A stretch of 64,000 nucleotides of DNA, from NCBI GenBank assembly GCA_019746355.1, contig JAIESC010000121.1, positions 25,754 through 89,753 on the forward strand, in the 5' to 3' direction. Shown piece after piece: positions 22,036 through 32,107 of this stretch (position 1 is the first letter of the stretch; every line of letters starts with the position of its first letter). Source of the DNA: Xanthobacteraceae bacterium (GTDB lineage: Bacteria > Pseudomonadota > Alphaproteobacteria > Rhizobiales > Xanthobacteraceae). The notes under the pieces are model-generated. The model saw nothing but the letters and a program-made list of their open reading frames with translations. It was not told where the DNA came from and ran no database searches. The position numbers and the translations under genes were made by a program.

Positions 22036-24477
22036 ATGAAGTCTGGCGTGCGGTTGCTACGGGACCTGTGCTGGGTGGGCATGGTCCTCGCAGGGATTGT
22101 TTTTGGCACCGCGGTCGGCGCGGTGGCCACCGCCAACTATGCCGTGGCCCAGGCCTCGTCCATCGTGGTCGAAGGCAACCGCCGGGTCGAGGCCGATACC
22201 GTCCGCTCCTACTTCCGCCTTAATCCCGGCGAGCGGCTCGACAGTTTCAAGATCGACCAGGCCATCAAGGCCCTTTACGCAACCGGCCTGTTCCAGGACG
22301 TCCGGATCAACCAGTCGGGCGGCCGGCTGATCGTCACCGTGATCGAGAACCCGGTGATCAACCGGGTGGCGTTCGAGGGCAACAAGAAGGTCAAGGACGA
22401 TCAGCTCACCAACGAGGTGCAGTCGCGGGCCCGCGGCACGCTTTCGCGGCCGGTCGTGCAGTCGGACGTGCAGCGCATTGTCGAGATCTACCGGCGCAAC
22501 GGCCGGTTCGACGTCCAGGTCGAGCCGAAGATCATCGAGCTGCCGAACAACCGCGTCGATCTCGTGTTCGAGATCCGCGAAGGCGAAAAGACCGGCGTCA
22601 AGAAGATCATCTTCGTCGGCAACAAGGCTTACGGCGATCAGCGTCTGAAGGACGAGATCAAGACCCAGGAGACGTTCTGGCTGATTTCGTTCCTGCAGCA
22701 GCAGGACATCTACGACCCCGACCGCATCGAGGCGGACCGCGACCTGCTGCGCCGCTTCTACCTGAAGCACGGCTATGCCGACGTGCGCGTGGTCTCCGCC
22801 GTTTCGGTCTACGACCCGGCGCAGAAGGGCTTCATCGTCACCTACACGATCGAAGAGGGTGACCGTTACAGGTTCGGCAGGGTCGACATTCAGTCCAACG
22901 TGGCGGTCGTTGACCCGAAGGGCCTTTACTCCCGTCTGCGGGCTGCGCCCGGCAACGTCTACAACGCCGAGGCGGTCGAAAAGTCGGTCGAGCAGATGTC
23001 GATCGAAGTGGCACGGCGCGGCTATCCGTTCGCGATCATCCGCCCGCGCGGCGACCGCGACATGGCGACGCGAACCATCAATGTCACCTTCACCGTGGAG
23101 GACGGCCCGCGCGTCTACATCGAGCGCATCAACATCCGCGGCAACACGCGCACGCGCGACTGGGTGATCCGTCGCGAGTTCGACGTCGGCGAGGGCGACG
23201 CCTACAACCGCGCCCTGATCGACCGCGCCGAGCGGCGGTTGAAAAACCTCAACTATTTCAAGAACGTCAAGATCACCAACGATCCGGGCTCAGCGCCCGA
23301 CCGTCTCGTGCTCAACGTCGACGTTGAAGAGCAGCCAACCGGCGAATTCTCGATTGCCGGCGGCTATTCGACCGCCGACGGCTTCATGGCCGAGTTGAGC
23401 GTCGCCGAGCGAAACCTGCTCGGGCAGGGCCAGTTCGCCCGTTTCGCCGTGCAGTACGGCCAGCGCGCCCGCGGCTTCGAGCTGTCATTCGCCGAGCCGT
23501 TCTTCATGGGCTACCGGCTCGGCGTCGGCCTGGATCTCTACGTCAAGCAGACGCTCGCTTCGAACTACATCTCCTACGACAGCGAGACCGCCGGCGTGGC
23601 GCTCCGTGCGGGCTTTGCGCTCAGCGAGGAGATCGCGTTCCAGGCGCGTTACAACATCTATCAGCAGAAGATCACGCTGCCGGACCAGCTGAACGACTGT
23701 CAGTTCTCGCAGGCAGCGATCGATTTCCGAAACGGAGTTGGACCGGGCGTACAGCCGGGTAACGGCTGCTACAACAACGGCGAAGCCTCGCTCGCGGTCC
23801 GCAAGGAGCTCGCGGCGGGCCGGACGCTGGTGTCGATGCTGGGTTACACCGTGTCCTACAGCACGCTGGACAACAACCGTAACCCGACCAGCGGCCTCTA
23901 CGCCGAGTTCAAGCAGGACTTCGCCGGCATCGGCGGCGACGTGAACTTCATCCGTTCGACCGGCGAGGCGCGCACCTACTACGAGCTGTTCGCCGACGTC
24001 GTCACGGTGTTCAAAATTCAGGGCGGCCATCTCGCGGGCTGGGGCGACAAGGACCTGCGCATGCTGGATCACTTCCAGATGGGTCCGAACCTGGTCCGTG
24101 GCTTCGCGCCCGCGGGCCTCGGTCCGCGCGACTTGACGCCGAACACCAACCAGGACCCGCTGGGCGGCACCATGTTCTGGGGTGCCTCGGTCGAGGCGCA
24201 GGCGCCGTTTACGTTCCTGCCCAAGGACGTCGGCCTGAAAGGCGCGGTGTTCGCCGACGTCGGCTCGCTCTGGGACTACAAGGGCCCGACCATGTGGGAC
24301 GTGACCGGCGAGCGGTTGAACCCGGCCGATACCTCGGCGCCGCGCGCCTCGGTCGGCGTCGGCCTGATCTGGAATTCGCCGTTCGGACCGCTGCGCTTCG
24401 ACTACGCGGTCCCGCTGCTGAAGCAGGATTACGACCGGATCCAGCAATTCCGGTTCGGCGGCGGCACCAAGTTCTAA
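22036..24477 (+). CDS. bamA: Outer-membrane protein assembly factor BamA
   Basis: Omp85 barrel that folds outer-membrane proteins. 813 residues. A signal sequence (VLAGIVFGTAVGAVATANYAVA) is followed by five POTRA repeats (first SSIVVEGNRRVEADTVRSYF) and the C-terminal barrel with the conserved VRGF block (NLVRGFAPAGLGPRDL) and a final strand ending in Phe (IQQFRFGGGTKF). The ATG at 22036 gives a proper signal peptide; the open frame reaches back to 21883 but that extension is not signal-like. A strong hairpin follows. lpxD, normally next, is missing. Confidence 0.95.
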   Translation: MKSGVRLLRDLCWVGMVLAGIVFGTAVGAVATANYAVAQASSIVVEGNRRVEADTVRSYFRLNPGERLDSFKIDQAIKALYATGLFQDVRINQSGGRLIVTVIENPVINRVAFEGNKKVKDDQLTNEVQSRARGTLSRPVVQSDVQRIVEIYRRNGRFDVQVEPKIIELPNNRVDLVFEIREGEKTGVKKIIFVGNKAYGDQRLKDEIKTQETFWLISFLQQQDIYDPDRIEADRDLLRRFYLKHGYADVRVVSAVSVYDPAQKGFIVTYTIEEGDRYRFGRVDIQSNVAVVDPKGLYSRLRAAPGNVYNAEAVEKSVEQMSIEVARRGYPFAIIRPRGDRDMATRTINVTFTVEDGPRVYIERINIRGNTRTRDWVIRREFDVGEGDAYNRALIDRAERRLKNLNYFKNVKITNDPGSAPDRLVLNVDVEEQPTGEFSIAGGYSTADGFMAELSVAERNLLGQGQFARFAVQYGQRARGFELSFAEPFFMGYRLGVGLDLYVKQTLASNYISYDSETAGVALRAGFALSEEIAFQARYNIYQQKITLPDQLNDCQFSQAAIDFRNGVGPGVQPGNGCYNNGEASLAVRKELAAGRTLVSMLGYTVSYSTLDNNRNPTSGLYAEFKQDFAGIGGDVNFIRSTGEARTYYELFADVVTVFKIQGGHLAGWGDKDLRMLDHFQMGPNLVRGFAPAGLGPRDLTPNTNQDPLGGTMFWGASVEAQAPFTFLPKDVGLKGAVFADVGSLWDYKGPTMWDVTGERLNPADTSAPRASVGVGLIWNSPFGPLRFDYAVPLLKQDYDRIQQFRFGGGTKF

Positions 24478-24497
24478 CGATGGCCAGGCGCGTTTTT

Positions 24498-24526
24498 CGG
24501 GCCGCGGCAGGGGCTGCTGCGGCCCG
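24498..24526 (+). terminator. Strong hairpin after bamA
   Basis: A 13-bp stem (arms 24498-24510 and 24514-24526, one G-T pair) with a 3-nt loop, 20 bp after the bamA stop. No T-run follows on the plus strand, but five T precede it, which become A on the minus strand. It could separate bamA from the fabZ-lpxA transcript. Confidence 0.5.
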
Positions 24527-24654
24527 GAACCGGTTGATCCCGCCGGTTGTCTGGCCGGAAAATCACCCGCCGTGCTAATCGAACCTTGCGGTGCCCCAGG
24601 TCCGCGTCACAATCTGGTCGCGGGACCTGCAGCCGAAAACCGGGGGACAGACAC

Positions 24655-25107
24655 ATGAACGGCGAGACGGTCGACGCCATCGGCATCCGCGAGATCCTCG
24701 CCGCCTTGCCGCACCGCTATCCGTTCCTGCTGGTCGACAAGATCATCGATATCCGCGGCGACGAGCATGGCATCGGCATCAAGAACGTGACCGCGAACGA
24801 GCCGCAATTCGCCGGCCACTTTCCCGACAATCCGGTGATGCCGGGCGTGCTGGTGCTTGAGGGCATGGCGCAGACCGCGGGCACGCTGTGCATCCGCGCG
24901 CTCGGCGAGGTGAAGCCGACGCTGGTCTATTTCCTCACCATCGACAAGGCCAAGTTCCGCAGGCCCGTCGTGCCCGGCGACCGGCTCGAGTACCACATGA
25001 ACCGCCTCAAGCGGCGCAAGAACATGTGGTGGTTCCGCGGCGAGGCCAAGGTTGACGGAGAGATCGTCGCCGAGGCCGAGCTCGGCGCGATGATCGCAGA
25101 GGTCTGA
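24655..25107 (+). CDS. fabZ: 3-hydroxyacyl-[ACP] dehydratase FabZ
   Basis: Dehydrates 3-hydroxyacyl-ACP in fatty acid synthesis and competes with lipid A synthesis for the same substrate. 150 residues. The hot-dog fold carries [11 protein letters not shown], the catalytic His in [11 protein letters not shown] and the catalytic Glu in LVLEGMAQ. Start at 24655 (GGGGGAC upstream); longer frames read into non-conserved sequence. lpxA follows after 1 bp. Confidence 0.96.
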   Translation: MNGETVDAIGIREILAALPHRYPFLLVDKIIDIRGDEHGIGIKNVTANEPQFAGHFPDNPVMPGVLVLEGMAQTAGTLCIRALGEVKPTLVYFLTIDKAKFRRPVVPGDRLEYHMNRLKRRKNMWWFRGEAKVDGEIVAEAELGAMIAEV

Positions 25108-25108
25108 G

Positions 25109-25927
25109 GTGCCGCGGATCGATCCTTCGTCGCGCGTGGCCGACGGCGCGAAGCTTGCGGACGACGTCGAGATCGGTCCGTTCTGCACCATCGGCGCGAG
25201 CGTCGAGCTGCGCGCCGGCGTGCGGCTGCACTCGCATGTCAATATCACGGGCGTCACCGTCATCGGCGAGAAGACCGTGATCTATCCGTTCGCGTCGCTC
25301 GGCACGCCACCGCAGTCGACCGGCTACCGCGGTGGGGCCACGCAGCTCACCGTCGGTGCCCATTGCCAGATCCGCGAAGGGGTGACGATTTCGACCGGCC
25401 TTGAGGATCACGGCGGCGTCACGCGCGTCGGCGATCGCTGCTTCATGATGGCGAACTCCCACGTCGGCCACGATTGCCAGGTCGGCCATGACGTCACCTT
25501 CGCCAACGGCGCGGTGCTGGGCGGTCACGTCGCCCTGGCCGACAACGTGTTCGTCGGCGGCAACACCGCCGTGCACCAGTTCTGCCGGGTCGGCGAGGGC
25601 GCGATGCTCGGCGGCATGAGCGGGATCACCCGCGATATCATTCCGTTCGGCTTTGCCTTCGGCCCCAAGGCCGATCTCGTCGGTCTCAATGTCGTGGGCC
25701 TCAAGCGCCGGAAGTTCACGCGAAGCGACATGCACCGCATCCGCGGCGCCTATCAGACGCTGTTCTTCGGCGACGGCAGCTTTGCGGAGCGGTTCGAGCG
25801 GGTCAGCGCGGAGCATGCCGCCGATCCGGTGATCGGCAAGATCGTCGCCTTCATTCGCGACCGCGGCAGGCGCCCGCTGATGATGCCCGCGGTTGGTGGA
25901 GCCGGAGCCTCCGACCCGGAGCTATGA
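25109..25927 (+). CDS. lpxA: UDP-N-acetylglucosamine acyltransferase LpxA
   Basis: First step of lipid A synthesis, cytoplasmic trimer. 272 residues. The left-handed beta-helix is visible as hexapeptide repeats (IGPFCTIGASVELRAGVRLH; then VTFANGAVLGGHVALADNVF). The active-site His lies in NTAVHQFCRVG or the preceding coil. GTG start one base after fabZ. The C-terminal helical part (RSDMHRIRGAYQTLFFGDG) is complete. Confidence 0.95.
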   Translation: MPRIDPSSRVADGAKLADDVEIGPFCTIGASVELRAGVRLHSHVNITGVTVIGEKTVIYPFASLGTPPQSTGYRGGATQLTVGAHCQIREGVTISTGLEDHGGVTRVGDRCFMMANSHVGHDCQVGHDVTFANGAVLGGHVALADNVFVGGNTAVHQFCRVGEGAMLGGMSGITRDIIPFGFAFGPKADLVGLNVVGLKRRKFTRSDMHRIRGAYQTLFFGDGSFAERFERVSAEHAADPVIGKIVAFIRDRGRRPLMMPAVGGAGASDPEL

Positions 25928-25937
25928 GCGGCACGGC

Positions 25938-26819
25938 ATGAACCAGCGGCTGCCCCATCGGACGAACGGTGAATCCGCGCTCGCCATCGTTTGCGGCGCG
26001 GGCAGCCTTCCGTTCGCACTGGCCGACGCAGCCATGCGCCGCGGCCGCCGCGTGGTGCTGTTTGCGCTGCGTGGCTTCGCCGATCCCGCGCGCGTCACCG
26101 CCTATCCGCATCACTGGACCTGGATGGGCCAGTTCAACCGCTTCATGCGTATCGCCGAGACCGAGGGTTGCCGCGACATCGCCTTCATCGGCTCGGTGAC
26201 GCGGCCGTCGCTGTGGAGCATCCGGCCCGACTGGCGTGTGCTGCGGCTGATGCCGCAGATCGTGCGGCTCTATCGCGGCGGCGACGATCACCTGCAGTCC
26301 GGCATCGGCCGGCTGATCGAGCAGCACGGCTTCCGGCTGCTCGGTCCCAAGGACATCGCGCCGGAGCTCACCATGCCGCTTGGGCCGCTCGGCAGCCGCA
26401 CGCCCGGCAAGCGCGACGCGGCCGACATCGCCCGCGGGCTTGCCGTGCTCAATGCCATGAGCCCGCACGATGTCGGCCAGGCGGTGGTCGTGGCCGACAA
26501 CCAGGTTCTCGCCGTCGAGGGACCGGAGGGCACCGACCGGGCGGTGGCCCGCGTCGCGGAACTGCGAAAGAACGGCCGCATCCGCTCGCCGTCGGGCACC
26601 GGCGTCCTGGTCAAGGCTGCGAAGCTCGGCCAGGACCATCGCATCGATCTGCCGACCATCGGACCGCAGACGGTCGAGGGCGCCGCCGCGGCGGGGCTTG
26701 CCGGCATTGCCGTGGTCGCGGGCTCGACCTTCGTCGCCGAGCCTCAGGTGATTGCCGCCAGCGCCGACCGCGCGAAGCTGTTTGTGGTCGGGGTCGAGGC
26801 CGGCCGGACCGCGTCATGA
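25938..26819 (+). CDS. lpxI: UDP-2,3-diacylglucosamine pyrophosphatase LpxI (DUF1009)
   Basis: Alphaproteobacterial replacement for LpxH; removes UMP from UDP-2,3-diacylglucosamine. 293 residues. The family pattern is visible: LAIVCGAGSLPFALADAAMR at the N-terminus, then FIGSVTRPSL, and the C-terminal block KAAKLGQDHRIDLPTIGPQT. Starts 10 bp after lpxA stop at ATG 25938; ends overlapping the lpxB start in ATGA. Confidence 0.93.
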   Translation: MNQRLPHRTNGESALAIVCGAGSLPFALADAAMRRGRRVVLFALRGFADPARVTAYPHHWTWMGQFNRFMRIAETEGCRDIAFIGSVTRPSLWSIRPDWRVLRLMPQIVRLYRGGDDHLQSGIGRLIEQHGFRLLGPKDIAPELTMPLGPLGSRTPGKRDAADIARGLAVLNAMSPHDVGQAVVVADNQVLAVEGPEGTDRAVARVAELRKNGRIRSPSGTGVLVKAAKLGQDHRIDLPTIGPQTVEGAAAAGLAGIAVVAGSTFVAEPQVIAASADRAKLFVVGVEAGRTAS

Positions 26820-28024
26820 GCACCGCCCCTGCCAACGTGCCTTTGCCGCGCGGCGAGGTCGAGATTTTCCTGGTCGCGGTGGAGGAATCCGGCGACCGGC
26901 TCGGCGGCGCCCTGATGCGCGCCTTGAAGGAACGTGCCAGCGTGCCGCTCCGCTTCACCGGCGTCGGCGGCCGCGAGATGGCGGCGGCGGGCCTCACGAG
27001 CCTCCTGCCGGTCGAGGATTTCTCGATCATCGGCTTCGCCGCGATCCCGCGCCGGCTGCCGCGCATTCTCAGCCATATGTACAAGACCGTGCGCACGGTG
27101 CTTGCGCGCAAGCCGCATGCGCTGGTGATCATCGACAGCCCGGGTTACACGCTGCGGGTCGCGCGCTGGGTCCATCACTTCGACCGCTCGATCCCGATCG
27201 TCGACTATGTCTCGCCCTCGGTCTGGGCCTGGCGATCCGGCCGTGCCAAATCGATGCGCGGGTACATCGACCACGTGCTGGCGCTGCTGCCGTTCGAGCC
27301 CGGCGTGCACCGCAAGCTCGGCGGACCGCCCTGCAGCTATGTCGGCCATCCGTTGATCGAGGAGGTCGCAAAGCTCCGCCCGAACAACGCCGAGGCGATG
27401 CGCCGGCGCGCCGATCCGCCGATCGTGCTGGCGATGCCGGGAAGCCGCAGCGGCGAGATCGCCAAGCTCGCCGCGATCTTCGGCGAGACGCTGGGGAGGG
27501 TGCAGCAGCGCGTCGGTCCGATCGACGTGGTGGTGCCGACCGTGCCGCACCTGCTCGCCAGGGTGACGCAGGCGACGGCGTCCTGGCCGGTCAAGCCGCG
27601 CATCGTCGTCGAGCAGGCGGAGAAGCAGGAGGCGATGCGGATGGCGCGGGTGGCGCTGGCGAAGTCCGGCACCACCACGCTGGAGCTCGCGATTTCCGGC
27701 ATCCCGATGGTCACGGCCTACAAGGTGTCGAGGCTTGAGGCGATCGTGATCAAGCGGCTGGTGCGGGTGCCGTCCTACATCCTCGCCAATCTCGTGATCG
27801 GCCAGAACATCGTGCCCGAACTGATGCAGGATGAATGCACGCCGGAAAAGCTCGCCGATGCGCTCGTGCCGCTGATCGGCGACACGCCGGAGCGCCGCCG
27901 GCAAGTCGAGGCGTTTTCCTGGCTCGACAGCATCATGGAAATCGGCTCGCGCGCCCCCGCGGCCCGCGCGGCCGATATCGTGCTCGGCTCGCTGCGCCGC
28001 GCGAACGGATCGTCGCGGAAGTAA
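26816..28024 (+). CDS. lpxB: Lipid A disaccharide synthase LpxB
   Basis: Glycosyltransferase family 19; joins two acylated glucosamines. 402 residues. N-terminal block IFLVAVEESGDRLGGALM (the usual AGE-SGD motif appears as VEESGD), then YVSPSVWAWR, YVGHPL and the sugar-nucleotide site AMPGSRSGEI, with KSGTTTLELA near the C-terminus. Translationally coupled to lpxI by ATGA overlap. Glu in place of the common Gly in AGExSGD is seen at residue 24-25; other motifs are intact. Confidence 0.95.
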   Translation: MSTAPANVPLPRGEVEIFLVAVEESGDRLGGALMRALKERASVPLRFTGVGGREMAAAGLTSLLPVEDFSIIGFAAIPRRLPRILSHMYKTVRTVLARKPHALVIIDSPGYTLRVARWVHHFDRSIPIVDYVSPSVWAWRSGRAKSMRGYIDHVLALLPFEPGVHRKLGGPPCSYVGHPLIEEVAKLRPNNAEAMRRRADPPIVLAMPGSRSGEIAKLAAIFGETLGRVQQRVGPIDVVVPTVPHLLARVTQATASWPVKPRIVVEQAEKQEAMRMARVALAKSGTTTLELAISGIPMVTAYKVSRLEAIVIKRLVRVPSYILANLVIGQNIVPELMQDECTPEKLADALVPLIGDTPERRRQVEAFSWLDSIMEIGSRAPAARAADIVLGSLRRANGSSRK

Positions 28025-28090
28025 CGCACTTTGCGGCCCGCACTTCAGCCCGCTAGGCTTGCGAAAACATAGCTGTTCGGGAGGAATGGG

Positions 28091-29071
28091 ATGACCGGAC
28101 GTTTGGCGCGTTTGCTTGGCGCGCTCGCGATTTTGGCCTTCGTAGCGTTCGATGGATTGCCCGCGCAGGCGCAGAGCTGGCCGTCCAAGCCGGTGAAGGT
28201 GATCATGGCCACGGCCCCGGGCAGCGCGCCCGACGTGACCGCCCGCGTCGTCGCCGACCGCCTTTCGCAGATGTGGGGCCAGCAGGTGCTGATCCTGAAC
28301 CGGCCCGGCGCGGGCGGGCTGATCGCCATGCAGGCGATGGCAAGCGCCGAGCGCGACGGCCACACGCTCTATCTGCCGAGCTCGTCGTCGCTGGTGGTGC
28401 TGCCGGTGACCAACGCCAATCTGCCGCTCAACGTTGAACGCGATCTCATGCCGGTCGGCCTGGTCGGCGAGCAGCCCTTCATGATCGTCGCCGGCAACGC
28501 CGCCGGGATCGCGACGCTGCCCGAGCTGATTGCGCGCGCCAAGGCCAAGCCGGGCGAACTGACCTATGCCGCCAATTTCCGCGGCTCGTTGCCGAATATG
28601 ACCGGCGAGTCGCTTGCGGGCGCGGCCGGCATCACGCTCAACTTCGTGCCTTATCCGGGAGCCCCGCCGGCCTTGCAGGACGTGCTGGGCGGCCGCATCG
28701 ACCTGATGGTCGAGGGCATCGCCGCCTTCACCGGCGCGCTGCAATCCAATTCGGTGAAGCCGCTGGCCGTCACGTCGCCCCAGCGGCTGCCCAACTTCCC
28801 CAATGTCGTGGCCGCCAATGAAATCCTGCCCGGCTACGAATCGCGCGGCTGGCTCGGCATCCTGGCACCGGCCGGGACGGCCGACGACGTCGTCCGCAAG
28901 ATCAACGCCGACGTGCGGACCGTCCTCGACAATCCGGATGTGCGAAACCGGTTCGAGGGCATGGCGACCTATGTGCGGCATCTGTCGCCCGCCGAATTCG
29001 GCGACTTCATCCGCTCCGAGCAGGCTGCCTGGCGTCCGATCGTCAGGCAGTTCGGGGTCACCACGCCGTAG
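28091..29071 (+). CDS. Bug/TctC-family binding protein (orphan)
   Basis: Periplasmic solute-binding protein, 326 residues. Signal peptide ends PAQA at about residue 27, then WPSKPVKVIMATAPGSAPDV, GAGGLIAMQAM and the family C-lobe. The usual GGxxD phosphate-like carboxylate loop appears as APGSAPDV. No transporter membrane genes are nearby. GGGAGGAA precedes the ATG. It is more distant from the Bug proteins at 8438 and 9574 than those are from each other. Ends at a shared bidirectional terminator. Confidence 0.9.
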   Translation: MTGRLARLLGALAILAFVAFDGLPAQAQSWPSKPVKVIMATAPGSAPDVTARVVADRLSQMWGQQVLILNRPGAGGLIAMQAMASAERDGHTLYLPSSSSLVVLPVTNANLPLNVERDLMPVGLVGEQPFMIVAGNAAGIATLPELIARAKAKPGELTYAANFRGSLPNMTGESLAGAAGITLNFVPYPGAPPALQDVLGGRIDLMVEGIAAFTGALQSNSVKPLAVTSPQRLPNFPNVVAANEILPGYESRGWLGILAPAGTADDVVRKINADVRTVLDNPDVRNRFEGMATYVRHLSPAEFGDFIRSEQAAWRPIVRQFGVTTP

Positions 29072-29093
29072 CGCTCGCCAGGCCGCAAAAAGG

Positions 29094-29119
29094 AAAGGGG
29101 CGCCGCGCGGCGCCCTTTT
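29094..29119. terminator. Bidirectional terminator between the Bug gene and gltA
   Basis: GGGCGCCGCGCGGCGCCC (29098-29115) is a perfect 18-bp palindrome flanked by AAAG on the left and TTTT on the right, so each strand has a stem followed by T. It lies between two convergent genes. Confidence 0.85.
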
Positions 29120-29142
29120 AGCTTTGGCTTGGTGGTTTTCGC

Positions 29143-30453
29143 TTACTTGCGCCGCGAGATCGGCACGTAGTCGCGGCGGGTCGCGCCCGTATAGAGCTGG
29201 CGCGGACGGCCGATGCGCTGCGACGGGTCCTCGATCATCTCCTTCCACTGCGCGATCCAGCCGACCGCGCGCGCGACCGCGAACAGCACGGTAAACATGC
29301 TGGTCGGGAAGCCCATCGCCTTCAGCGTGATGCCCGAATAGAAGTCGACGTTCGGATAGAGCTTCTTCTCGATGAAGTACTCGTCGCTCAGCGCGATGCG
29401 CTCGAGCTCGATGGCGACCTGCAGCAGCGGATCGTCGCGGTGGCCGGTCTCGGCCAGCACCTCGTGCGCCGTCTTCTGCATGATCTTGGCGCGCGGGTCG
29501 TAGTTCTTGTAGACGCGGTGGCCGAACCCCATCAGGCGGAATGTGTCCTTGGGATCCTTCGAGCGCTTGATGAACTCGGGGATGCGGTCGACGGTGCCGA
29601 TCTCGCCAAGCATCTTCAACGCGGCTTCATTGGCGCCGCCATGCGCCGGCCCCCACAGCGCCGCAATGCCGGCCGCAATGCAGGCAAACGGGTTGGCGCC
29701 GGTCGAGCCGGCAAGCCGCACGGTCGAGGTCGAGGCGTTCTGCTCGTGATCCGCGTGCAGGATGAAGATGCGGTCCATCGCGCGGGCCAGCACCGGGTTC
29801 GGCTTGTAGTCTTCCGCCGGAACCGCAAAGCACATCCGCAGGAAGTTGGTCGCGTAGTCGAGGTCGTTCTTCGGATAAACGAACGGCTGGCCGACATTGT
29901 ACTTGTAGGCCATCGCGGCCAGCGTCGGCATCTTGGCGATCATGCGGATCGAGGCGATCATCCGCTGCTGCGGATCGGAGATGTCGGTGGAGTCGTGGTA
30001 GAACGCCGAGAGCGCGCCGACCGAGCCGGTCATCACCGCCATCGGGTGCGCGTCGCGGCGGAAGCCCTGGAAAAACCGGCTCATCTGCTCGTGGACCATC
30101 GTGTGGCGGGTCACGCGATAGTCGAAATCGGCCTTCTGCGCCGGCGTCGGCAGCTCCCCGTAGAGCAGGAGGTAGCAGGTCTCGAGGAAGTCGCCGTGCT
30201 CGGCGAGCTGCTCGATCGGCACGCCGCGATAAAGCAGGATGCCCTCGTCGCCGTCGATGTAGGTGATCTTGGACTCACAGGCGCCGGTCGAGGTGAAGCC
30301 CGGGTCGAACGTGAACATGCCGGTCTGGGCGTAGAGCTTGCCCACGTCGATCACGTCCGGGCCGATGGTGCCGCCGTATATCGGGAACGTGTAGTCCTTG
30401 TCCCCGACCGACAGCTTCGCCGTCTTCATGTTGGTGCCGGACTTTGCATCCAT
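29143..30453 (-). CDS. gltA: Citrate synthase (type II)
   Basis: Condenses acetyl-CoA and oxaloacetate; entry of the TCA cycle. 436 residues, the NADH-sensitive type II length. Active-site residues are in [11 protein letters not shown] (first His) and [10 protein letters not shown] (second His), with the catalytic Asp in the C-terminal part and [13 protein letters not shown]. The N-terminal domain ([20 protein letters not shown]) is typical of the Gram-negative form. Monocistronic; terminates at the palindrome at 29098-29115. Confidence 0.97.
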   Translation of the reverse strand: MDAKSGTNMKTAKLSVGDKDYTFPIYGGTIGPDVIDVGKLYAQTGMFTFDPGFTSTGACESKITYIDGDEGILLYRGVPIEQLAEHGDFLETCYLLLYGELPTPAQKADFDYRVTRHTMVHEQMSRFFQGFRRDAHPMAVMTGSVGALSAFYHDSTDISDPQQRMIASIRMIAKMPTLAAMAYKYNVGQPFVYPKNDLDYATNFLRMCFAVPAEDYKPNPVLARAMDRIFILHADHEQNASTSTVRLAGSTGANPFACIAAGIAALWGPAHGGANEAALKMLGEIGTVDRIPEFIKRSKDPKDTFRLMGFGHRVYKNYDPRAKIMQKTAHEVLAETGHRDDPLLQVAIELERIALSDEYFIEKKLYPNVDFYSGITLKAMGFPTSMFTVLFAVARAVGWIAQWKEMIEDPSQRIGRPRQLYTGATRRDYVPISRRK

Positions 30454-30571
30454 GTTGGTATCCTCGACTCCGCCGGCCCCGCGCCGAAGCGGTCACAAGC
30501 TCTCTAGTTCCGCGCGGGCGGAGTCCGCGCAAACGCCCGGAAATTGGGTATCCCATCCGCTTGTGCGCTGC

Positions 30572-30599
30572 AAGGCACGCGGCCGGCCGGCCGTGCCTT
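30572..30599 (-). terminator. Hairpin at the gltX 3' end
   Basis: AAGGCACG (30572-30579) pairs with CGTGCCTT (30592-30599) around a GGCC-rich loop that can itself pair. It touches the gltX stop codon. There is no clear T-run. Confidence 0.4.
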
Positions 30600-32026
30600 C
30601 AAACTGGTCTTGCCTGATCCTTGAGCCTTCCGAGGCTTTCCTCGCGTCCCAGAACCGCCAGAACGTTGAAAATGCCGGGGGAGGTCGTGCGGCCGGTCAG
30701 CGCCGCCCGCAGCGGCTGGGCCACCGCGCCGAGCTTTACGCCCTTGCGCTCGGCATAGCCGCGCACGGCTTGCTCGGTCGCCTCGGCGGTCCAGTTTTCG
30801 ACCGCTTCGAGCACGGCAACGACCTCGCCAAGCAGCGACAGCGCTTCCGGCGTCAGCAGCGCCTTCGCTTTCTCGTCGAGCGACAGCGGCCGCGCCGCCC
30901 AGATGAAGCTTGCCGCGTCGAGCAACTCGACCAGGGTCTTGGCCCGCTCCTTGAGCTCGGGCATGGCCGCCATGAACTGCCCGCGCACCGCGGGGTTGAG
31001 CTTTCCGGCGATCTCGGCCCCGTGCGGCAGATGCGGCAACAGGTTGTCGACCGCGATCAAGAGGTCGCGATCGGCGGTGTTGCGCATGTAGTGGCCGTTG
31101 AGGTTCTCGAGCTTGGCGAAATCGAAGCGGGCCGGCGAGCGGCCGATCTGCGGCAGGTCGAAGGCTGCGATCATCTCCTCGGTCGAAAAGATTTCCTGGT
31201 CGCCGTGGCTCCAGCCGAGCCGCACCAGATAGTTCCTCATGGCTGCCGGCAGGTAGCCCATCGCCCGGTAGGCGTCGACGCCGAGCGCACCGTGGCGCTT
31301 GGAGAGCTTGGAGCCGTCCGGCCCGTGGATCAGCGGGATGTGCGCCATCACCGGCACCTTCCAGCCGAGCGCCTGATAGATCTGGGTCTGCCGCGCGCCG
31401 TTGTTGAGGTGGTCGTCGCCGCGGATGATGTGGGTGACGCTCATGTCGTGGTCATCGACCACCACGGCCAGCATGTAGGTCGGCGTGCCGTCCGAGCGCA
31501 GCAGCACGAAGTCGTCGAGGTTCTCGTTCTGCCAGGTGACGCGGCCCTGGACCTGGTCCTCGACCACGGTCTCGCCGGTGAGCGGCGCCTTCAGCCGAAT
31601 GGCGGGCTTCACGCCGGCGGGTGCGTCCGCCGGATCGCGGTCACGCCAGCGCCCGTCGTAGAGGCGGGTCTTGCCCTCGGCGCGCGCCTTCTCGCGCATC
31701 GCCGCGAGCTCTTCCGGCGTGGCGTAGCAGCGATAGGCGGTGCCCGCGGCGAGCATCTGCTCGACCACCTCGCGGTGCCGCTCGACGCGGGAGAACTGAT
31801 AGACCGCTTCGCCGTCCCATTGCAGGCCGAGCCAGTTGAGCCCGTCGAGGATCGCGTCGATCGCCTCCTTGGTGGAGCGCTCGCGGTCGGTGTCCTCGAT
31901 CCGCAGCAGCATCTTGCCGCCGCGGCCGCGCGCGTAGAGCCAGTTGAACAGCGCGGTGCGGCCTCCGCCGATGTGGAGGAAGCCGGTGGGCGACGGTGCG
32001 AAGCGGGTGACGACGGGTTCGGTCAT
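30599..32026 (-). CDS. gltX: Glutamyl-tRNA synthetase
   Basis: Class I aminoacyl-tRNA synthetase, 475 residues. HIGH-type motif in [25 protein letters not shown]-type motif in [13 protein letters not shown], and the C-terminal anticodon domain rich in helices. Many Rhizobiales have two gltX genes, one non-discriminating; sequence alone does not tell which one this is. Divergent from the flavoprotein gene at 32108; a shared 80-bp promoter region lies between. Confidence 0.96.
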   Translation of the reverse strand: MTEPVVTRFAPSPTGFLHIGGGRTALFNWLYARGRGGKMLLRIEDTDRERSTKEAIDAILDGLNWLGLQWDGEAVYQFSRVERHREVVEQMLAAGTAYRCYATPEELAAMREKARAEGKTRLYDGRWRDRDPADAPAGVKPAIRLKAPLTGETVVEDQVQGRVTWQNENLDDFVLLRSDGTPTYMLAVVVDDHDMSVTHIIRGDDHLNNGARQTQIYQALGWKVPVMAHIPLIHGPDGSKLSKRHGALGVDAYRAMGYLPAAMRNYLVRLGWSHGDQEIFSTEEMIAAFDLPQIGRSPARFDFAKLENLNGHYMRNTADRDLLIAVDNLLPHLPHGAEIAGKLNPAVRGQFMAAMPELKERAKTLVELLDAASFIWAARPLSLDEKAKALLTPEALSLLGEVVAVLEAVENWTAEATEQAVRGYAERKGVKLGAVAQPLRAALTGRTTSPGIFNVLAVLGREESLGRLKDQARPV

Positions 32027-32107
32027 AAAGACGGATGAAAGCCCAAACGGCGGACGGGACGCGCCCGTGTATCATATGTCTTGCGAAGTTGGGACTCAGA
32101 CGAACCG

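Noticed and set aside
24294..24578. 94-codon frame spanning the end of bamA, as a possible lpxD remnant
   Set aside because: No acyltransferase hexapeptide repeats; it is a shifted reading of the bamA end.
26744..29248. 834-codon open frame on the minus strand across lpxI, lpxB and the Bug gene
   Set aside because: Arg/His/Asp-rich translation without any domain; antisense shadow of well-supported genes in GC-rich DNA.
30398..32038. 546-codon plus-strand frame over gltX
   Set aside because: Antisense of gltX; low-complexity composition.
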